The notes: generated by a model from the letters alone, not told the origin. Shown: positions 9,212 through 19,060, counted from the first letter of the stretch. The stretch: DNA of 64,000 nt from Photobacterium leiognathi (GCF_030685535.1 NZ_CP131599.1:992001-1056000); one strand, 5' to 3'. Made by a program: numbers and translations.

Positions 9212-10279
9212 TTAACCGCGTTTTCTACGTAACCAGCCCATTGCTAATAGTGACATCATTAAACCTGAACCAATGGAGCCACCGCCGCCACTACCACCTT
9301 CTGCGCCATTGTCGGTATTGTCTTTGCCTGTTGATTCATCTTCATAAGGAACTGGCGCTGGAAGTGTAGATGTTTTTTCAGCAATAACGGTGTTGATCCA
9401 ATCATCGTAACCACCCAGTCGGGTATAGATATCTGGATCTCCTGCGGCACATGTCTCACCACCAAAACTGGTAATTCCAAGCTGTATTTGCTCACCTGTG
9501 GCTACGTTTTGATAATACAAAGGACCACCACTATCACCGCTACAAACTCCTAAAAAATCAGGTTCATAGGTACACATTTTTAATGGGTCAACACCACTAG
9601 ATAGCCAGCCAAAATTACTGTCAGCTTTTGTTTTATCAAAGCACTCAGCGGTAGGTAAATAACTGAGTTCAGCAGACATTAATGTATTTGGACCTGAGAT
9701 TGCGGCATTTGAGGTTTTACCCCAACCTTGGGCAATTAATAATTCTCCATTTTCGGTAATTTCTTTTTCGATCGCTAATGCCTGCTCATTCGTTGGTAAT
9801 GTTGCTATCGTGGCATTATCAATATTTCGTGAAACAGCGATAAGTGCAATATCATTGACATAAGGCGTATTTATTTGAGTTTCACTCGTACCTTCGACTA
9901 GAACTGTTCCCTCAGGTAAGTAATCAGGATGCACTATCACATCAACAGCTTTATATTCGTTGATTAGTTGAATATCTTGCAAATCTGTAACCCCAGCATA
10001 AACTTTTATTAATTGCTTAGGCACTGTTTGCAATGAATTGTTTTTATCACCAATTTTAATACAGTGTGCAGCAGTTAATACCCAACGTTCGGCTATTAAA
10101 CTTCCGGTACATCCCCAATTCCCCGCTTGAACAAACACTGTCGATAATTCATTCGGGCTTGTTTGAACTTCATTACCACCAATAATGTAAGCATTAATAT
10201 CGTTCTCAGTTGCTATTACTGATTGTGGAAAAGCAACACTTGCGGAAATTGCTAGCCCTAATGTTTTTATTTTATTCAT
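9212..10279 (-). CDS. Second trypsin-like serine protease with GlyGly-CTERM anchor
   Basis: The frame is open from 10300, but AGAAGG stands five bases before the ATG at 10279-10277, whereas the ATG at 10300 has no room for a ribosome site, so I start at MNKIKTLG. Numbered from there, the protein has 355 residues with a signal peptide, IIGG at the start of the mature protease, and the triad His72, Asp143 and Ser250 (CSGDSGGP). The tail has a GGGGSIGSG segment, a hydrophobic helix and RRKRG. Type II secretion followed by rhombosortase processing is expected. It is clearly related to the protease downstream but differs in its linker and loops. No propeptide activator gene is nearby. Confidence 0.92.
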   Translation of the reverse strand: MNKIKTLGLAISASVAFPQSVIATENDINAYIIGGNEVQTSPNELSTVFVQAGNWGCTGSLIAERWVLTAAHCIKIGDKNNSLQTVPKQLIKVYAGVTDLQDIQLINEYKAVDVIVHPDYLPEGTVLVEGTSETQINTPYVNDIALIAVSRNIDNATIATLPTNEQALAIEKEITENGELLIAQGWGKTSNAAISGPNTLMSAELSYLPTAECFDKTKADSNFGWLSSGVDPLKMCTYEPDFLGVCSGDSGGPLYYQNVATGEQIQLGITSFGGETCAAGDPDIYTRLGGYDDWINTVIAEKTSTLPAPVPYEDESTGKDNTDNGAEGGSGGGGSIGSGLMMSLLAMGWLRRKRG

Positions 10280-10659
10280 ACAAGCCTTCTTAAATATCAT
10301 CCTTGGATTAATACTTAAAAGGTAACAAATTATTAACCACCAATTATCAAAAATATTTCAAACAGTGAGCTAACACGTAAGTCTTAAATAAGAATGTCTA
10401 TTCGTTACAACAAGTCACCAGCACTTTTTTGCTAGAGCATAAAAATAACAAGAATTAAAACAATCATTTGTTCAGTTAATAAAGTTAAAATTTAACTGTT
10501 TTTTCGTTACTTTCTGGATAATTTTCCATGACATTTCACTACGATTGGATATTAAACAGTCTGATGTACTATAAATTTCGTGATCTCGCGCTTGTTTTCT
10601 TCCCTTCTGTTTATTTGATGTGCATAATGTGCCCACAATAACTCTATGGACAATTTCCC
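10280..10659. other. Divergent intergenic region, nothing identified
   Basis: This AT-rich region lies between the protease pair and the phnA-type gene and presumably holds both promoters. I found no operator or small gene that I would defend. Confidence 0.4.
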
Positions 10660-11232
10660 ATGACTATCGAACAAGCTTTAAAAGATCGTAGCGAATCAAA
10701 ATGTGAACTATGTTCTTCTGAAAACAACCTAGCTGTATACGCAGTTCCTGCTTCTGAAGACAAGAGCGCGGGCTGTAGTGTATATCTTTGTGATACTTGC
10801 CGTGGTCAGCTTGAAGATCCAGAGACAACAGATGAAAACCATTGGCGTTGCCTAAACGACTCTATGTGGAGTCAGGTTCCAGCTGTACAAGTAATGGCTT
10901 ACCGTCAACTTAAGCGTCTATCTTCAAAAACTGACTGGGCAATGGACCTAGTTGACATGATGTACCTAGAAGATGATGTTAAAGAGTGGGCTGAAAAAGG
11001 TCTTGTTGAAGAAGCACAAGCTGCTATTCCAACTCTTGACGCTAACGGTGCTAAGCTACAAGCTGGTGACAACGTAACTATCATCAAAGACCTTCCAGTT
11101 AAAGGTTCTAGCATGGTAATTAAGCGTGGTACGCCTGTACGTAACATCAGCCTGACTGATAACCCACTTCACATCCAAGGCCGTGCTGATGGTGTGCAAA
11201 TGGTTATCATCGCAGAGTACGTGAAGAAGTAA
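10660..11232 (+). CDS. PhnA domain protein, long form
   Basis: The 190-residue protein has a C-terminal PhnA domain of about 70 residues with LQAGDNVTIIKDLPVKGSS and GTPVRNI, very close to the matching part of E. coli PhnA/YjdM. The first half differs from the short E. coli protein: it carries two Cys pairs (CELCSS at about 15-18 and CDTC at about 45-48) that look like a zinc ribbon, followed by a helical region. Despite its name, PhnA is not the phosphonoacetate hydrolase and its function is not established. The gene is monocistronic, ending in a strong terminator, and is not adjacent to the phosphonate locus at 24-34 kb. The upstream region to 10301 is a divergent promoter region. Confidence 0.88.
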   Translation: MTIEQALKDRSESKCELCSSENNLAVYAVPASEDKSAGCSVYLCDTCRGQLEDPETTDENHWRCLNDSMWSQVPAVQVMAYRQLKRLSSKTDWAMDLVDMMYLEDDVKEWAEKGLVEEAQAAIPTLDANGAKLQAGDNVTIIKDLPVKGSSMVIKRGTPVRNISLTDNPLHIQGRADGVQMVIIAEYVKK

Positions 11233-11256
11233 TACCTTCTCCGTTACTGATAACGT

Positions 11257-11300
11257 ATAAAAGAAAGCCCCTAGAGTCTCACTTTAGGGGCTTCTTTTAT
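11257..11300. terminator. Bidirectional terminator
   Basis: A long stem, with AAGCCCCTA facing TAGGGGCTT and A/T-rich flanks that extend the pairing, lies between the convergent phnA-type and aldehyde dehydrogenase genes. Confidence 0.88.
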
Positions 11301-11326
11301 GGTTCAGATATCATTCCAGTATTAAA

Positions 11327-12745
11327 TTATTGATACTTACCTAGCTTACGATTAGTGATGTAATTAATCATTCGCTTACCGATAGATGAATAAGGTGAAT
11401 ACAGTAGCTTCAGTGATGATACTGAGCCTTGATACATCACAGGGCGCATTTTTGATAGACGTTCAAAGCCTTCTCGGCCGTGATAGTGTCCAATACCACT
11501 GTTGCCTATCCCACCAAACGGTAGATCATCTTGCGCTACATGTACCATCACATCATTAATTGTTACGCCGCCTGAGCGAGTCTGATCAATTACTGTTTGT
11601 TGTAAGGCTTTATCATTGGTGAATAAATACAAGGCTAATGGTCTTTCTCCTGCGTTTATTTCAGCAACCACCTCATCAATCGATTGATACGTTTTAATTG
11701 GCAAAATAGGGCCAAAAATCTCACGCTGCATCACTAACATGGTTTCATTCACATTAGTCACTAGATGTAATGGGAACTTACGATTCTTATCATCGGGCTC
11801 AGCATTTGGGATCAGATTATGGATCTCCGCCCCTTTCGCTTTCGCATCTTCTAATGTGTCAACTAAGCGAGCAAACGCCGTGTCATCGATAATGGATGTG
11901 TAATCTGGATGCTGAATATCAGTAAAGCGCTTCGACATGACCTTTTTCGCATGCTGAATCACCTCATTTAAGCAATGCTCCGGCACATATAAATAATCAG
12001 GTGCAACACAGGTTTGTCCGCTGTTATACGCCTTTCCACCTAAAATGCGTTTCATGGCTTTCACAAGATCATAATCGTCAGCCACAATCGCTGGCGACTT
12101 ACCACCAAGCTCTAAAGTAACAGGCACAAGGTTTTTAGCTGCATTTGCCATCACAGCCTTACCAGTGGTACTTGAGCGAGTAAATACAAGGTGATCCAAC
12201 GCCAGTTGAGAAAATGCTTTGCCTGTTTCGCCTTCTTCAGCAATAAAGCAAATTTGATCTTCATTAAATGATTGAGCAAACAAACCTTGTAATAGCTGAC
12301 ACAAATGCTGCGAATTTTCAGACATTTTCACCATGACACGGTTTCCCGCAGCAATAGCAGCAACAAGCGGTGCTATTGCAAGAAATAAAGGGTAGTTCCA
12401 CGGCACAATGATCCCAACAACACCAATCGATTGTGGTAATAAACGGTTTTTAGCTGGCTTAAACCACATAGAAGTATGGCGCTTTTGTACCTTCATCCAG
12501 CGTGATAAATGCTTACGAGTATATTTAATCCCTTCAATGCTGGTGAAAACTTCAAGCAATGCCGTTTCTGTTGCAGAGCGTTGACCAAAATCTTTCCCAA
12601 TTGCTGCACAAATCTCAGATTGATGTGATTGAACAAGCTCTAAGATTTTCTCCAAGTCAGCAAGTCTCGACTGAAGAGCTGGCATTGGGTTTGATAAGAA
12701 TGCACTTTTTTGTTGCTTTAAATAATGATCTAACGGCTTTCCCAT
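11327..12745 (-). CDS. Aldehyde dehydrogenase, coniferyl-aldehyde dehydrogenase type
   Basis: The frame is open from 12793, but AGGAG stands eight bases before the ATG at 12745, so I start at MGKPLDHYLK (472 residues). The protein is an NAD(P)-dependent aldehyde dehydrogenase: IVPWNYPL in the cofactor domain, the general-base Glu in LELGGKSP and the nucleophilic Cys in NSGQTCVAPDY. The C-terminus with VMVHVAQDDLPFGGIGNSGIG and YHGREGFERLS is typical of the subgroup annotated as coniferyl aldehyde dehydrogenase, related to class 3 fatty-aldehyde enzymes. A role in detoxifying or oxidising fatty or aromatic aldehydes is more likely than lignin use in a marine Vibrionaceae. It stands alone, convergent with the phnA-type gene. 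Confidence 0.9.
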   Translation of the reverse strand: MGKPLDHYLKQQKSAFLSNPMPALQSRLADLEKILELVQSHQSEICAAIGKDFGQRSATETALLEVFTSIEGIKYTRKHLSRWMKVQKRHTSMWFKPAKNRLLPQSIGVVGIIVPWNYPLFLAIAPLVAAIAAGNRVMVKMSENSQHLCQLLQGLFAQSFNEDQICFIAEEGETGKAFSQLALDHLVFTRSSTTGKAVMANAAKNLVPVTLELGGKSPAIVADDYDLVKAMKRILGGKAYNSGQTCVAPDYLYVPEHCLNEVIQHAKKVMSKRFTDIQHPDYTSIIDDTAFARLVDTLEDAKAKGAEIHNLIPNAEPDDKNRKFPLHLVTNVNETMLVMQREIFGPILPIKTYQSIDEVVAEINAGERPLALYLFTNDKALQQTVIDQTRSGGVTINDVMVHVAQDDLPFGGIGNSGIGHYHGREGFERLSKMRPVMYQGSVSSLKLLYSPYSSIGKRMINYITNRKLGKYQ

Positions 12746-12949
12746 TCGTAAAACTCCTATCACAGAACCCAACTGAAACAACGATAAACCCATTACATTA
12801 GCTGTAACATTGTCGTAAGCACAGATCTTTATACTCTAATCAGTTAGGTTATGTGAACCAATAAATACAGTGACTTGGTTATAAAATCGCATCATTCACT
12901 GTTATAGACTAATCTCATAGTCAGAGGGAACGTGTAGCGGGGTTTAGAT

Positions 12950-13621
12950 ATGTCATCACCAATTTTATATACATTAAGGCAATGCCCTTATGCTATTAGA
13001 GCTAGATTAGGATTGTTACTTGCGGAGATCAATTTTGAACAACGTGATATTGATTTAAGGCAAAAACCTACCGACATGCTTGACATTTCCAACAAAGGAA
13101 CCGTTCCTTTGTTAGTATTTGAAAATGGTGACTATATTGATGAAAGTTTAGAAGTCATGATTTGGGCATTAAATAACAATGACCCACACGATTTATTGCT
13201 AAGTCAAAAGCCCCACTACTTTCCTGAAATGCTAAGCCTCATTGCACGTAATGATTACAAATACATCACAGCCCTTGAGCATTACAAAGCAGATACCCGT
13301 TACCATAATCCAGAAGCTCCGGTTTACCGCAAACTGTGTGAATCCTTCTTGTTCGACCTTGAAAACCGCTTATCACAAAATAAATACTTAATGGCAGATC
13401 AGCTAAGTCTTGCTGATTACGCCATCTTGCCTTTTATCCGCCAGTTTTCTCATGTTGAACGTAAATGGTTTCGAGAGGCTGATTATCCGAATCTAAAACA
13501 ATGGTTAAGCGATCTTTATCAAGATCCTACTTTCTCTAAAGCAATGACTAAATATCCGTTATGGGAGAGTTGTACTAACACACAAGCGACGCAGCACAAT
13601 GATTTAACCATGATAAGTTAG
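12950..13621 (+). CDS. Glutathione S-transferase family protein
   Basis: The 223-residue protein begins with a thioredoxin-like domain whose first strand and helix read YTLRQCPYAIRARLGL, so the catalytic position is a cysteine as in omega or glutaredoxin-2-like GSTs. The cis-Pro motif is GTVPLLVF and the glutathione-binding DES follows in YIDESLEVMIW. The helical C-terminal domain carries LSLADYAILPFIRQF, the N-capping motif of GSTs. It probably acts in the cytoplasm in thiol or dehydroascorbate chemistry. It is divergent from the aldehyde dehydrogenase, with a shared promoter region of about 200 bases. GGGG precedes the ATG by nine bases. Confidence 0.87.
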   Translation: MSSPILYTLRQCPYAIRARLGLLLAEINFEQRDIDLRQKPTDMLDISNKGTVPLLVFENGDYIDESLEVMIWALNNNDPHDLLLSQKPHYFPEMLSLIARNDYKYITALEHYKADTRYHNPEAPVYRKLCESFLFDLENRLSQNKYLMADQLSLADYAILPFIRQFSHVERKWFREADYPNLKQWLSDLYQDPTFSKAMTKYPLWESCTNTQATQHNDLTMIS

Positions 13622-13764
13622 TGAAGCCTGTATGACGGTTAAATGAAAAATGTCAGCGTAATGTTAATTAGAATCTTAGCCATAACCGCTTAATAAACAT
13701 GAAATATTCCTTATTCAAATTACTAACAGGTTAATCAATAACCTCATTTGAATAAGGATTAGTT

Positions 13765-16080
13765 ATGGTAAACGATAGTCGTCGCTCATTTATTAAAAAG
13801 TCTGCTGTTGTAAGTGCAGGCGCTGCCGCAGTATCTACTTCACCTAACGTATTTGCGAGTATTGAAAAGGCACTTTCAATTCCAGCAAACCGCAAACATG
13901 GCAGTATCAAAGATGTTGAGCATGTTGTTATTTTAATGCAGGAAAACCGTTCATTTGATCACTACTTTGGCACCATGCCCGGTGTGCGCGGTTTTGCCGA
14001 TCGTTTCCCATTAAAACAGTCCAATGGTGATTTTGTTTGGAATCAGCATAATCCTGAGCCAAATGAAGATAAAGGAAACTTCAAAAAGACCCTACTTCCT
14101 TGGTATTTCAATACAGGAAAAGATGTCAGTTATGAGCATTTTCGTGGTACACCGCATCTCTACAGTGATGCACAATATGCTAATAACCATGGCAAAATGA
14201 ACCAATGGCTACCAAATAAAACTGACCGTACAATGGGATATTTCACAGAAAAAGAAATGCCTTTTCAGTTTGCACTTGCTAATGCTTTTACTCTCTGTGA
14301 TGCATACTATTGTTCAACACAAACAGGGACAAACCCAAACCGTGTGATGCACTGGACAGGTAGTAATGATGCCAAACAGAAAAGAAATGGTCCAGTTATC
14401 ACTAATAGTCATGATTCTTGGGGTGAATACGAAAATGGTTATGAATGGACAACCTACCCTGAACGCTTAGAAAAAGCTGGCATTTCATGGCGAGTACTTC
14501 AAAACAGGAATCATAACTTTACGGATAATCCACTGGTTGGCTTTAAAAATTTTATTAAGGCAAACGAAACTAACCAAGATGACCCGATTTTTGTCAAAGG
14601 CATTGGTCCAGATTACGGCGATAAACCTTCTATTGAGTTATTTGAAGAGCTTTATAATGAAGGACTACCGCAAGTTACTTGGGTCATTTCAGAAGATTTG
14701 TACTCCGAACATACAAGCCCTTCAACACCAAGTCTTGGTGCAGCATACACTGCAGCTATTTTAGATATCCTCACCTCTAATCCTGATGTATGGGCAAAAA
14801 CTGTTTTCATTATCAACTTCGATGAAAATGATGGTCTATTTGATCATATGCCACCACCATCAGTACCTCATAAAGCAAAAAATAAGCATACTTACGGTAA
14901 GTCAAACGTTAAAACTGATGATGAATACTACCATGATGTCGATTATTCGAAGTTTAATGGCACTAACTACGATATTTCTAATTTCATCAATAACGCCTCC
15001 CATGGTTTAGGTCCTCGCGTACCTTGCTATGTTGTTTCTCCTTGGAGTGTCGGCGGTAATATTAACTCCCAAGTCTTTGACCATACTTCTATTCTACAAT
15101 TTTTGGAAAAAGTAACTAGCGTTGAAGAGCCTAATATTTCAGAATGGCGACGTAGTGTGTGTGGCGATTTAACAAGCTGTTTTGATTTTGAAAAAAGCCG
15201 ACCAAATAGTGATATTCCTAACAATATGTCATTTGAGGAAGCTCAACGTCGCTATGAAGCCGCAACCGAAGAACAAAACCAGCATAAAAACCAGCAAGGA
15301 TATGATGAATCAGGTAAAAGAGTTAAGCCACAGATGAGCTTAGTTGGCCTGCCTATCGTTGAACAGCATGGCTCTCGTCCGTCTTGCCAGCTACCTTATT
15401 CACCTAAAGTAGATATTTCATTTGGCAAAGACAGCGTACACTTTGAATACGCAAACCTTGGTAAACAAGGCACGGTTTATCAAACTTACAATTACCTTGC
15501 TCATAACCTGCCGCAACGAGATGAGTTTGTTGCACCTGAAGGCAGTCCTTACGATATGACGATGCCACGCCAATACACGGTTGCAGCTAAAGGAACGAAC
15601 CTACATAGCCCAACTGTCACTGATAAATGGCAGTTCGATGAGCATCAAGACTTTGATTTAATGACCTTTGGCCCTAATGGATTTGTACGCCGTGTGAAAG
15701 GCTTTACTAGTGAGCATAAAGCTATGCCGCTAATTAACATCACACATAAAGCATCACGAGTTGGTAATAACGAAGCCCATCTTTCTATTCGAATCGAAAA
15801 TAGCACCAAGGAGCCGCAAGTGATTACCATCACTGATAACGTTTATGGCAAAAAGCCAGTGGTATTGACCATCAAGCCTAAGCAAGTTGAGCATATCGCT
15901 TACAAAACACGTAAGCACTGTTGGTATGATCTTACCTTTACTGCTGATAATTGCCGTTATTTCTCATTGCAAGCGGCAGGTCGTATTGAAGTAAATAACA
16001 AGCACAACTTCAAAGCGGTAACAGATCCCGAATTAGGTAATTTCGGTAACGACATGGAATTAGCAAGTCTGCATCGCTAA
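13765..16080 (+). CDS. Phosphocholine-specific phospholipase C, Tat-exported
   Basis: The 771-residue protein starts with a twin-arginine signal (SRRSFIKKSA) and a short hydrophobic stretch ending near VFA. The phosphoesterase domain begins with VEHVVILMQENRSFDHYFG, the metal and nucleophile region of the PlcH/PlcN/acid phosphatase AcpA superfamily, and includes WVISEDLYSEHTSPS and INFDENDGLFDHMPPP. The last 200 residues form two small beta domains (DUF756 type). Length and order match the bacterial phosphocholine-specific phospholipase C family, which releases phosphocholine from phosphatidylcholine or sphingomyelin outside the cell. AAGGA precedes the ATG. It is monocistronic with a strong terminator. 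It could supply phosphate and choline or damage host membranes. Confidence 0.93.
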   Translation: MVNDSRRSFIKKSAVVSAGAAAVSTSPNVFASIEKALSIPANRKHGSIKDVEHVVILMQENRSFDHYFGTMPGVRGFADRFPLKQSNGDFVWNQHNPEPNEDKGNFKKTLLPWYFNTGKDVSYEHFRGTPHLYSDAQYANNHGKMNQWLPNKTDRTMGYFTEKEMPFQFALANAFTLCDAYYCSTQTGTNPNRVMHWTGSNDAKQKRNGPVITNSHDSWGEYENGYEWTTYPERLEKAGISWRVLQNRNHNFTDNPLVGFKNFIKANETNQDDPIFVKGIGPDYGDKPSIELFEELYNEGLPQVTWVISEDLYSEHTSPSTPSLGAAYTAAILDILTSNPDVWAKTVFIINFDENDGLFDHMPPPSVPHKAKNKHTYGKSNVKTDDEYYHDVDYSKFNGTNYDISNFINNASHGLGPRVPCYVVSPWSVGGNINSQVFDHTSILQFLEKVTSVEEPNISEWRRSVCGDLTSCFDFEKSRPNSDIPNNMSFEEAQRRYEAATEEQNQHKNQQGYDESGKRVKPQMSLVGLPIVEQHGSRPSCQLPYSPKVDISFGKDSVHFEYANLGKQGTVYQTYNYLAHNLPQRDEFVAPEGSPYDMTMPRQYTVAAKGTNLHSPTVTDKWQFDEHQDFDLMTFGPNGFVRRVKGFTSEHKAMPLINITHKASRVGNNEAHLSIRIENSTKEPQVITITDNVYGKKPVVLTIKPKQVEHIAYKTRKHCWYDLTFTADNCRYFSLQAAGRIEVNNKHNFKAVTDPELGNFGNDMELASLHR

Positions 16081-16108
16081 ATACCAGCTGAGCAGAACGT
16101 AGAATAAC

Positions 16109-16144
16109 AAAAACCCAGCAAGTACTTAGTATTGCTGGGTTTTT
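16109..16144 (+). terminator. Terminator after phospholipase C
   Basis: The perfect 13-bp stem AAAAACCCAGCAA / TTGCTGGGTTTTT is followed by a T-rich run. The A-rich left arm means it can also serve speG from the other side. Confidence 0.9.
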
Positions 16145-16167
16145 ATTTATCTTATTAAAGAGGTTAA

Positions 16168-16686
16168 TTAACGACTTTTAAAGTAAGTATCTTGCAGAAT
16201 ATACATACGTTTAATATCGCAGTATTTACCGTTAATAAAGATCTCTTGGATCAAACGCCCTTCTTCAACAAAACCACACTCTTCATATAAGTGGATGGCT
16301 TTTTCGTTTTCAATCGCAACGTGCAGATACACTTTATGCAAGTTCAAAATGGTAAATGCATAATTTAGTGCACGATTAATCAATGAACGCGCGTAGCCAT
16401 TACCTTGGTAATCTGGGGCAATGATAATTTGAAACTCAGCGGTTCGGTGAATATTGTTGATTTCAACCAACTCCACTAAGCCAATCGCTTCTTCGTCTGC
16501 ATTTTCAGCAATAAAACGACGCTCAGTACTATCATGAATGTGTTTGCGGTACAGCTCTTCAAGCTCAGCAAACGACTCATACGGCTCTTCAAACCAGTAT
16601 GCCATGATAGTGCGGTTATTGTTTAATTGATGAATAAAACGTAGATCTGTACGCTCTAATGCACGTAGACGAATAACATTACTCAT
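16168..16686 (-). CDS. speG: Spermidine N1-acetyltransferase
   Basis: The 172-residue GNAT protein aligns closely with E. coli Spe[64 protein letters not shown], the acetyl-CoA loop [11 protein letters not shown], and [14 protein letters not shown]. SpeG acetylates spermidine and spermine with acetyl-CoA in the cytoplasm and lowers polyamine toxicity. It is slightly shorter than E. coli SpeG because the C-terminal tail is missing, as in Vibrio SpeG. It stands alone. Confidence 0.95.
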   Translation of the reverse strand: MSNVIRLRALERTDLRFIHQLNNNRTIMAYWFEEPYESFAELEELYRKHIHDSTERRFIAENADEEAIGLVELVEINNIHRTAEFQIIIAPDYQGNGYARSLINRALNYAFTILNLHKVYLHVAIENEKAIHLYEECGFVEEGRLIQEIFINGKYCDIKRMYILQDTYFKSR

Positions 16687-16834
16687 TTATCTATATCCTT
16701 GATAGTAATGATGCAGGTAAAGGACTGTCCCCTTACCAATTTACCGCTTAAAAATACCATTTAATATCACAGAAAAAAGCAAAAACATGTAACAAGATAT
16801 TCTATCTATAGCAACACTGTTTAGTCCCAGAAAA

Positions 16835-17737
16835 TTAAGGCTTAACAACCATCTCATCTATCAAATCCAAGAAGCAGCGTACTTTAGATGCAAGATGCTT
16901 ACGGGTCGGATAAAGCGCATACACATCCACCATTGGGAAAACATAATCTTCAAACAATAAGATTAATTCCCCTGTCTTTATTTGCTGCTCAATATAAAAC
17001 TCAGGCAAACGAATGATACCGTCACCATTACACACTAACGCCAGTGACATCTCTGTATTATTGCTACGAATACGCTGATGAACGTCAACAGAAGTTTGAT
17101 TGCCTGCTTTATCCATGTAATCCCAAATATTCGATTTTTTTAGGTTGCTGTAACAAAAACAGTGATGAGAAGAAAGCTCTGTTGGGTGCATCGGGCGACC
17201 ATGCTTTGCAATGTATTCTGGCGACGCTACCGTACAAATTCGGCTGCTGTAAATACGTTTACAGATGAGACTTGATTCATCGAGTTTTGCTGATGCTCGT
17301 ATCACCAAATCATAACCATCGCCAATGACATCAATGGCTTTATCGCTCATATCAAGATCAATCACCACATCTGGGTAGCGCGTAAGATAAGCTGAAAATA
17401 CATCCTTTAAATAATGCTTACCAAACCACACCGGACAACTAATTTTCAATGTCCCTTTTGGCTCTACTGTACTTTGTGTGATATGAGCAACCGCTTGTTC
17501 AGCATCGCTGATCAACTGTAAACATTCCTGATAATAACTCTTACCTTCAGGCGTTAACGAAATACTTCGAGTTGTGCGGTTAAGTAACCTTACTCCTAAG
17601 CGATTTTCTAATTTAACGATCTCTTTGCTTACATAAGAGTTTGAATGCCCCATTGCCTGTGCCGCTGCACCAAAGCCGCTGCTTTTAACGACTTGAACAA
17701 ACAAAGCAATACCATCGAACAGTTGATTATTAGTCAT
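16835..17737 (-). CDS. LysR-family transcriptional regulator
   Basis: The 300-residue protein has an N-terminal winged helix (FVQVVKSSGFGAAAQAMGHSNS, ENRLGVRLLNRTTRS) and a two-lobe effector domain opening with GTLKISCPVWFGKHYL. The segment RLPEFYIEQQIKTGELILLF near the end is typical of the CrgA/AaeR-like subgroup. It is divergent from the FMN reductase gene with 118 bases between, the usual layout for a LysR regulator controlling its neighbour. The effector is unknown; quinones or electrophiles would be natural for this partner, by inference. Confidence 0.9.
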   Translation of the reverse strand: MTNNQLFDGIALFVQVVKSSGFGAAAQAMGHSNSYVSKEIVKLENRLGVRLLNRTTRSISLTPEGKSYYQECLQLISDAEQAVAHITQSTVEPKGTLKISCPVWFGKHYLKDVFSAYLTRYPDVVIDLDMSDKAIDVIGDGYDLVIRASAKLDESSLICKRIYSSRICTVASPEYIAKHGRPMHPTELSSHHCFCYSNLKKSNIWDYMDKAGNQTSVDVHQRIRSNNTEMSLALVCNGDGIIRLPEFYIEQQIKTGELILLFEDYVFPMVDVYALYPTRKHLASKVRCFLDLIDEMVVKP

Positions 17738-17855
17738 ATGGAAATTATCTAATCACTTTAAGGCTATTAATTACATACAAACTCTAATATACACTCTAGT
17801 CATTGGTTAACAACATCAGTTTGCTAAAACGACTTAATAACAAACGGGGCTTATT

Positions 17856-18383
17856 ATGAAACTACTCGCTTTTGCTGCAACAAACAGCCAACAATCAATC
17901 AACCGTGCGCTAGTGACATATGCGGCATCACAAGTAAACGCTGATGAAGTGGAAATTCTTGACCTAAACGATTTTGAAATGGCGATTTACAGTATTGATC
18001 GTGAAAATGCATCAGGGATCCCTGAACAAGCTCAGTTATTCTTCGATAAAATTGGTAAAGCTGACGCAATTTTAATTTCATTTGCTGAGCATAACGGGAC
18101 ATATACTGCGGCTTATAAAAATATTTTTGATTGGGCCTCACGTATTAATCAAAAATTCTATCAACAAAAACCAGTGCTCATGCTTGCAACTTCACCTGGC
18201 CCTGGTGGCGCTAAAAATGTACTAGATACAGCAGTTACATCAGCACCATTTTTTGATGCTAATGTAGTCGGTTCTCTTTCTATTCCAAGTTTTTATGAGA
18301 ACTTCGATTTAGAAAAGCAAACCCTAATAAATGAAGAATTAAATAGCCAACTAATTTCATTAGTGACTAAATTAAATCATTAG
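17856..18383 (+). CDS. NAD(P)H-dependent FMN reductase family protein
   Basis: The 175-residue flavodoxin-fold protein has a phosphate-binding loop replaced by ATNSQQSINRALVTYAA, the central FAEHNGTYTAAYKNIFDWAS segment that contacts the flavin in YieF/ChrR-type reductases (typical PEYN is EHNG here), and LATSPGPGGAKNVL. It would be a cytoplasmic soluble flavoprotein reducing quinones, chromate-like anions or free flavin. It is probably controlled by the divergent LysR gene. A terminator hairpin follows 50 bases downstream. Confidence 0.88.
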   Translation: MKLLAFAATNSQQSINRALVTYAASQVNADEVEILDLNDFEMAIYSIDRENASGIPEQAQLFFDKIGKADAILISFAEHNGTYTAAYKNIFDWASRINQKFYQQKPVLMLATSPGPGGAKNVLDTAVTSAPFFDANVVGSLSIPSFYENFDLEKQTLINEELNSQLISLVTKLNH

Positions 18384-18433
18384 CGGCAAAACTCACCATC
18401 ACACGCATTGAATAAACGCATCTTCGACAAAAA

Positions 18434-18461
18434 TAAAGTTGCTGTTGAACCAGCAACTTTA
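18434..18461 (+). terminator. Terminator after FMN reductase
   Basis: An 11-bp perfect stem TAAAGTTGCTG / CAGCAACTTTA with a six-base loop. The T-tract is short (TTTATAT), so it may be only partly efficient; it can also serve the opposing Mop gene. Confidence 0.7.
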
Positions 18462-18512
18462 TATATCAATACATTTTCGCAATATTAAATAGCTTAAGCC
18501 TGAGCATATTCA

Positions 18513-18722
18513 CTACTCAGTTGCGACCATCACATTCGATGCCTTAATCACTAATACCGCTTCTTTACCCACCGCTAAGCCTAAATACTCACATGATTTT
18601 TTTGTTAAAATCGAAGTAAGTTCAACATTCGGTGAGACTTCAACAGTAACCTCAACATTCACTGCACCAACATCAATGTTCGTTACCACGCCTTTTAATT
18701 GATTTCTTGCACTTAGTTTCAT
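18513..18722 (-). CDS. Molybdenum-pterin/molybdate-binding Mop (TOBE) protein
   Basis: The 69-residue protein is a single Mop domain: MKLSARNQLKGVVTNIDVGA at the start and the LTSILTKKSCEYLGLAVGKE core, ending in VLVIKASNVMVA. Such proteins form hexamers that bind molybdate or tungstate and serve as cytoplasmic stores. No modABC or molybdenum cofactor gene is nearby. It is a single gene, with the promoter presumably in the 18723-19060 gap. Confidence 0.9.
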   Translation of the reverse strand: MKLSARNQLKGVVTNIDVGAVNVEVTVEVSPNVELTSILTKKSCEYLGLAVGKEAVLVIKASNVMVATE

Positions 18723-18888
18723 TTTACAACCTTCAACAGTAAGTAAAATTTAAGTTTGAGCATTCAAAACTTGAGAGCTAAATCTCTTAAAGTGTAGATA
18801 ACTCACTTTCAAATGAAGCATTTTAATGAGATTAATTCTGCTTTTAATTGTTTATTTATCAAACAGCAGAGCAATATTCGTATATATC

Positions 18889-18908
18889 TATACCCAAGTC
18901 ACCTCAAG
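18889..18908. repeat. Half copy of the TATACCCAAG repeat
   Basis: TATACCCAAGTCACCTCAAG matches one end of the element at 689-875. No matching right end was found, so this is a decayed or solo terminus in the 18723-19060 gap. The rest of that gap is AT-rich; an 83-codon frame across it looks like chance. Confidence 0.7.
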
Positions 18909-19060
18909 TTACTAGGGATATATAAAAGTATTAAGATCGCTTTTTTAAGTAAAAAATCAAAAGATACAAGAATATTGCTCACATTTAATCGGATAATAAG
19001 GTGCACAATAGTGAGATTTGTATCATGCTTAAAGAGTAGTAGCGTTAAAGGAGTACGCTT

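Noticed and set aside
11327..12745. Possible link of the aldehyde dehydrogenase and PhnA-domain protein to phosphonate catabolism
   Set aside because: PhnA is not a phosphonate enzyme despite its name, the dehydrogenase is of the fatty/aromatic aldehyde type, and both lie over 10 kb from the AEP locus without its palindromes.
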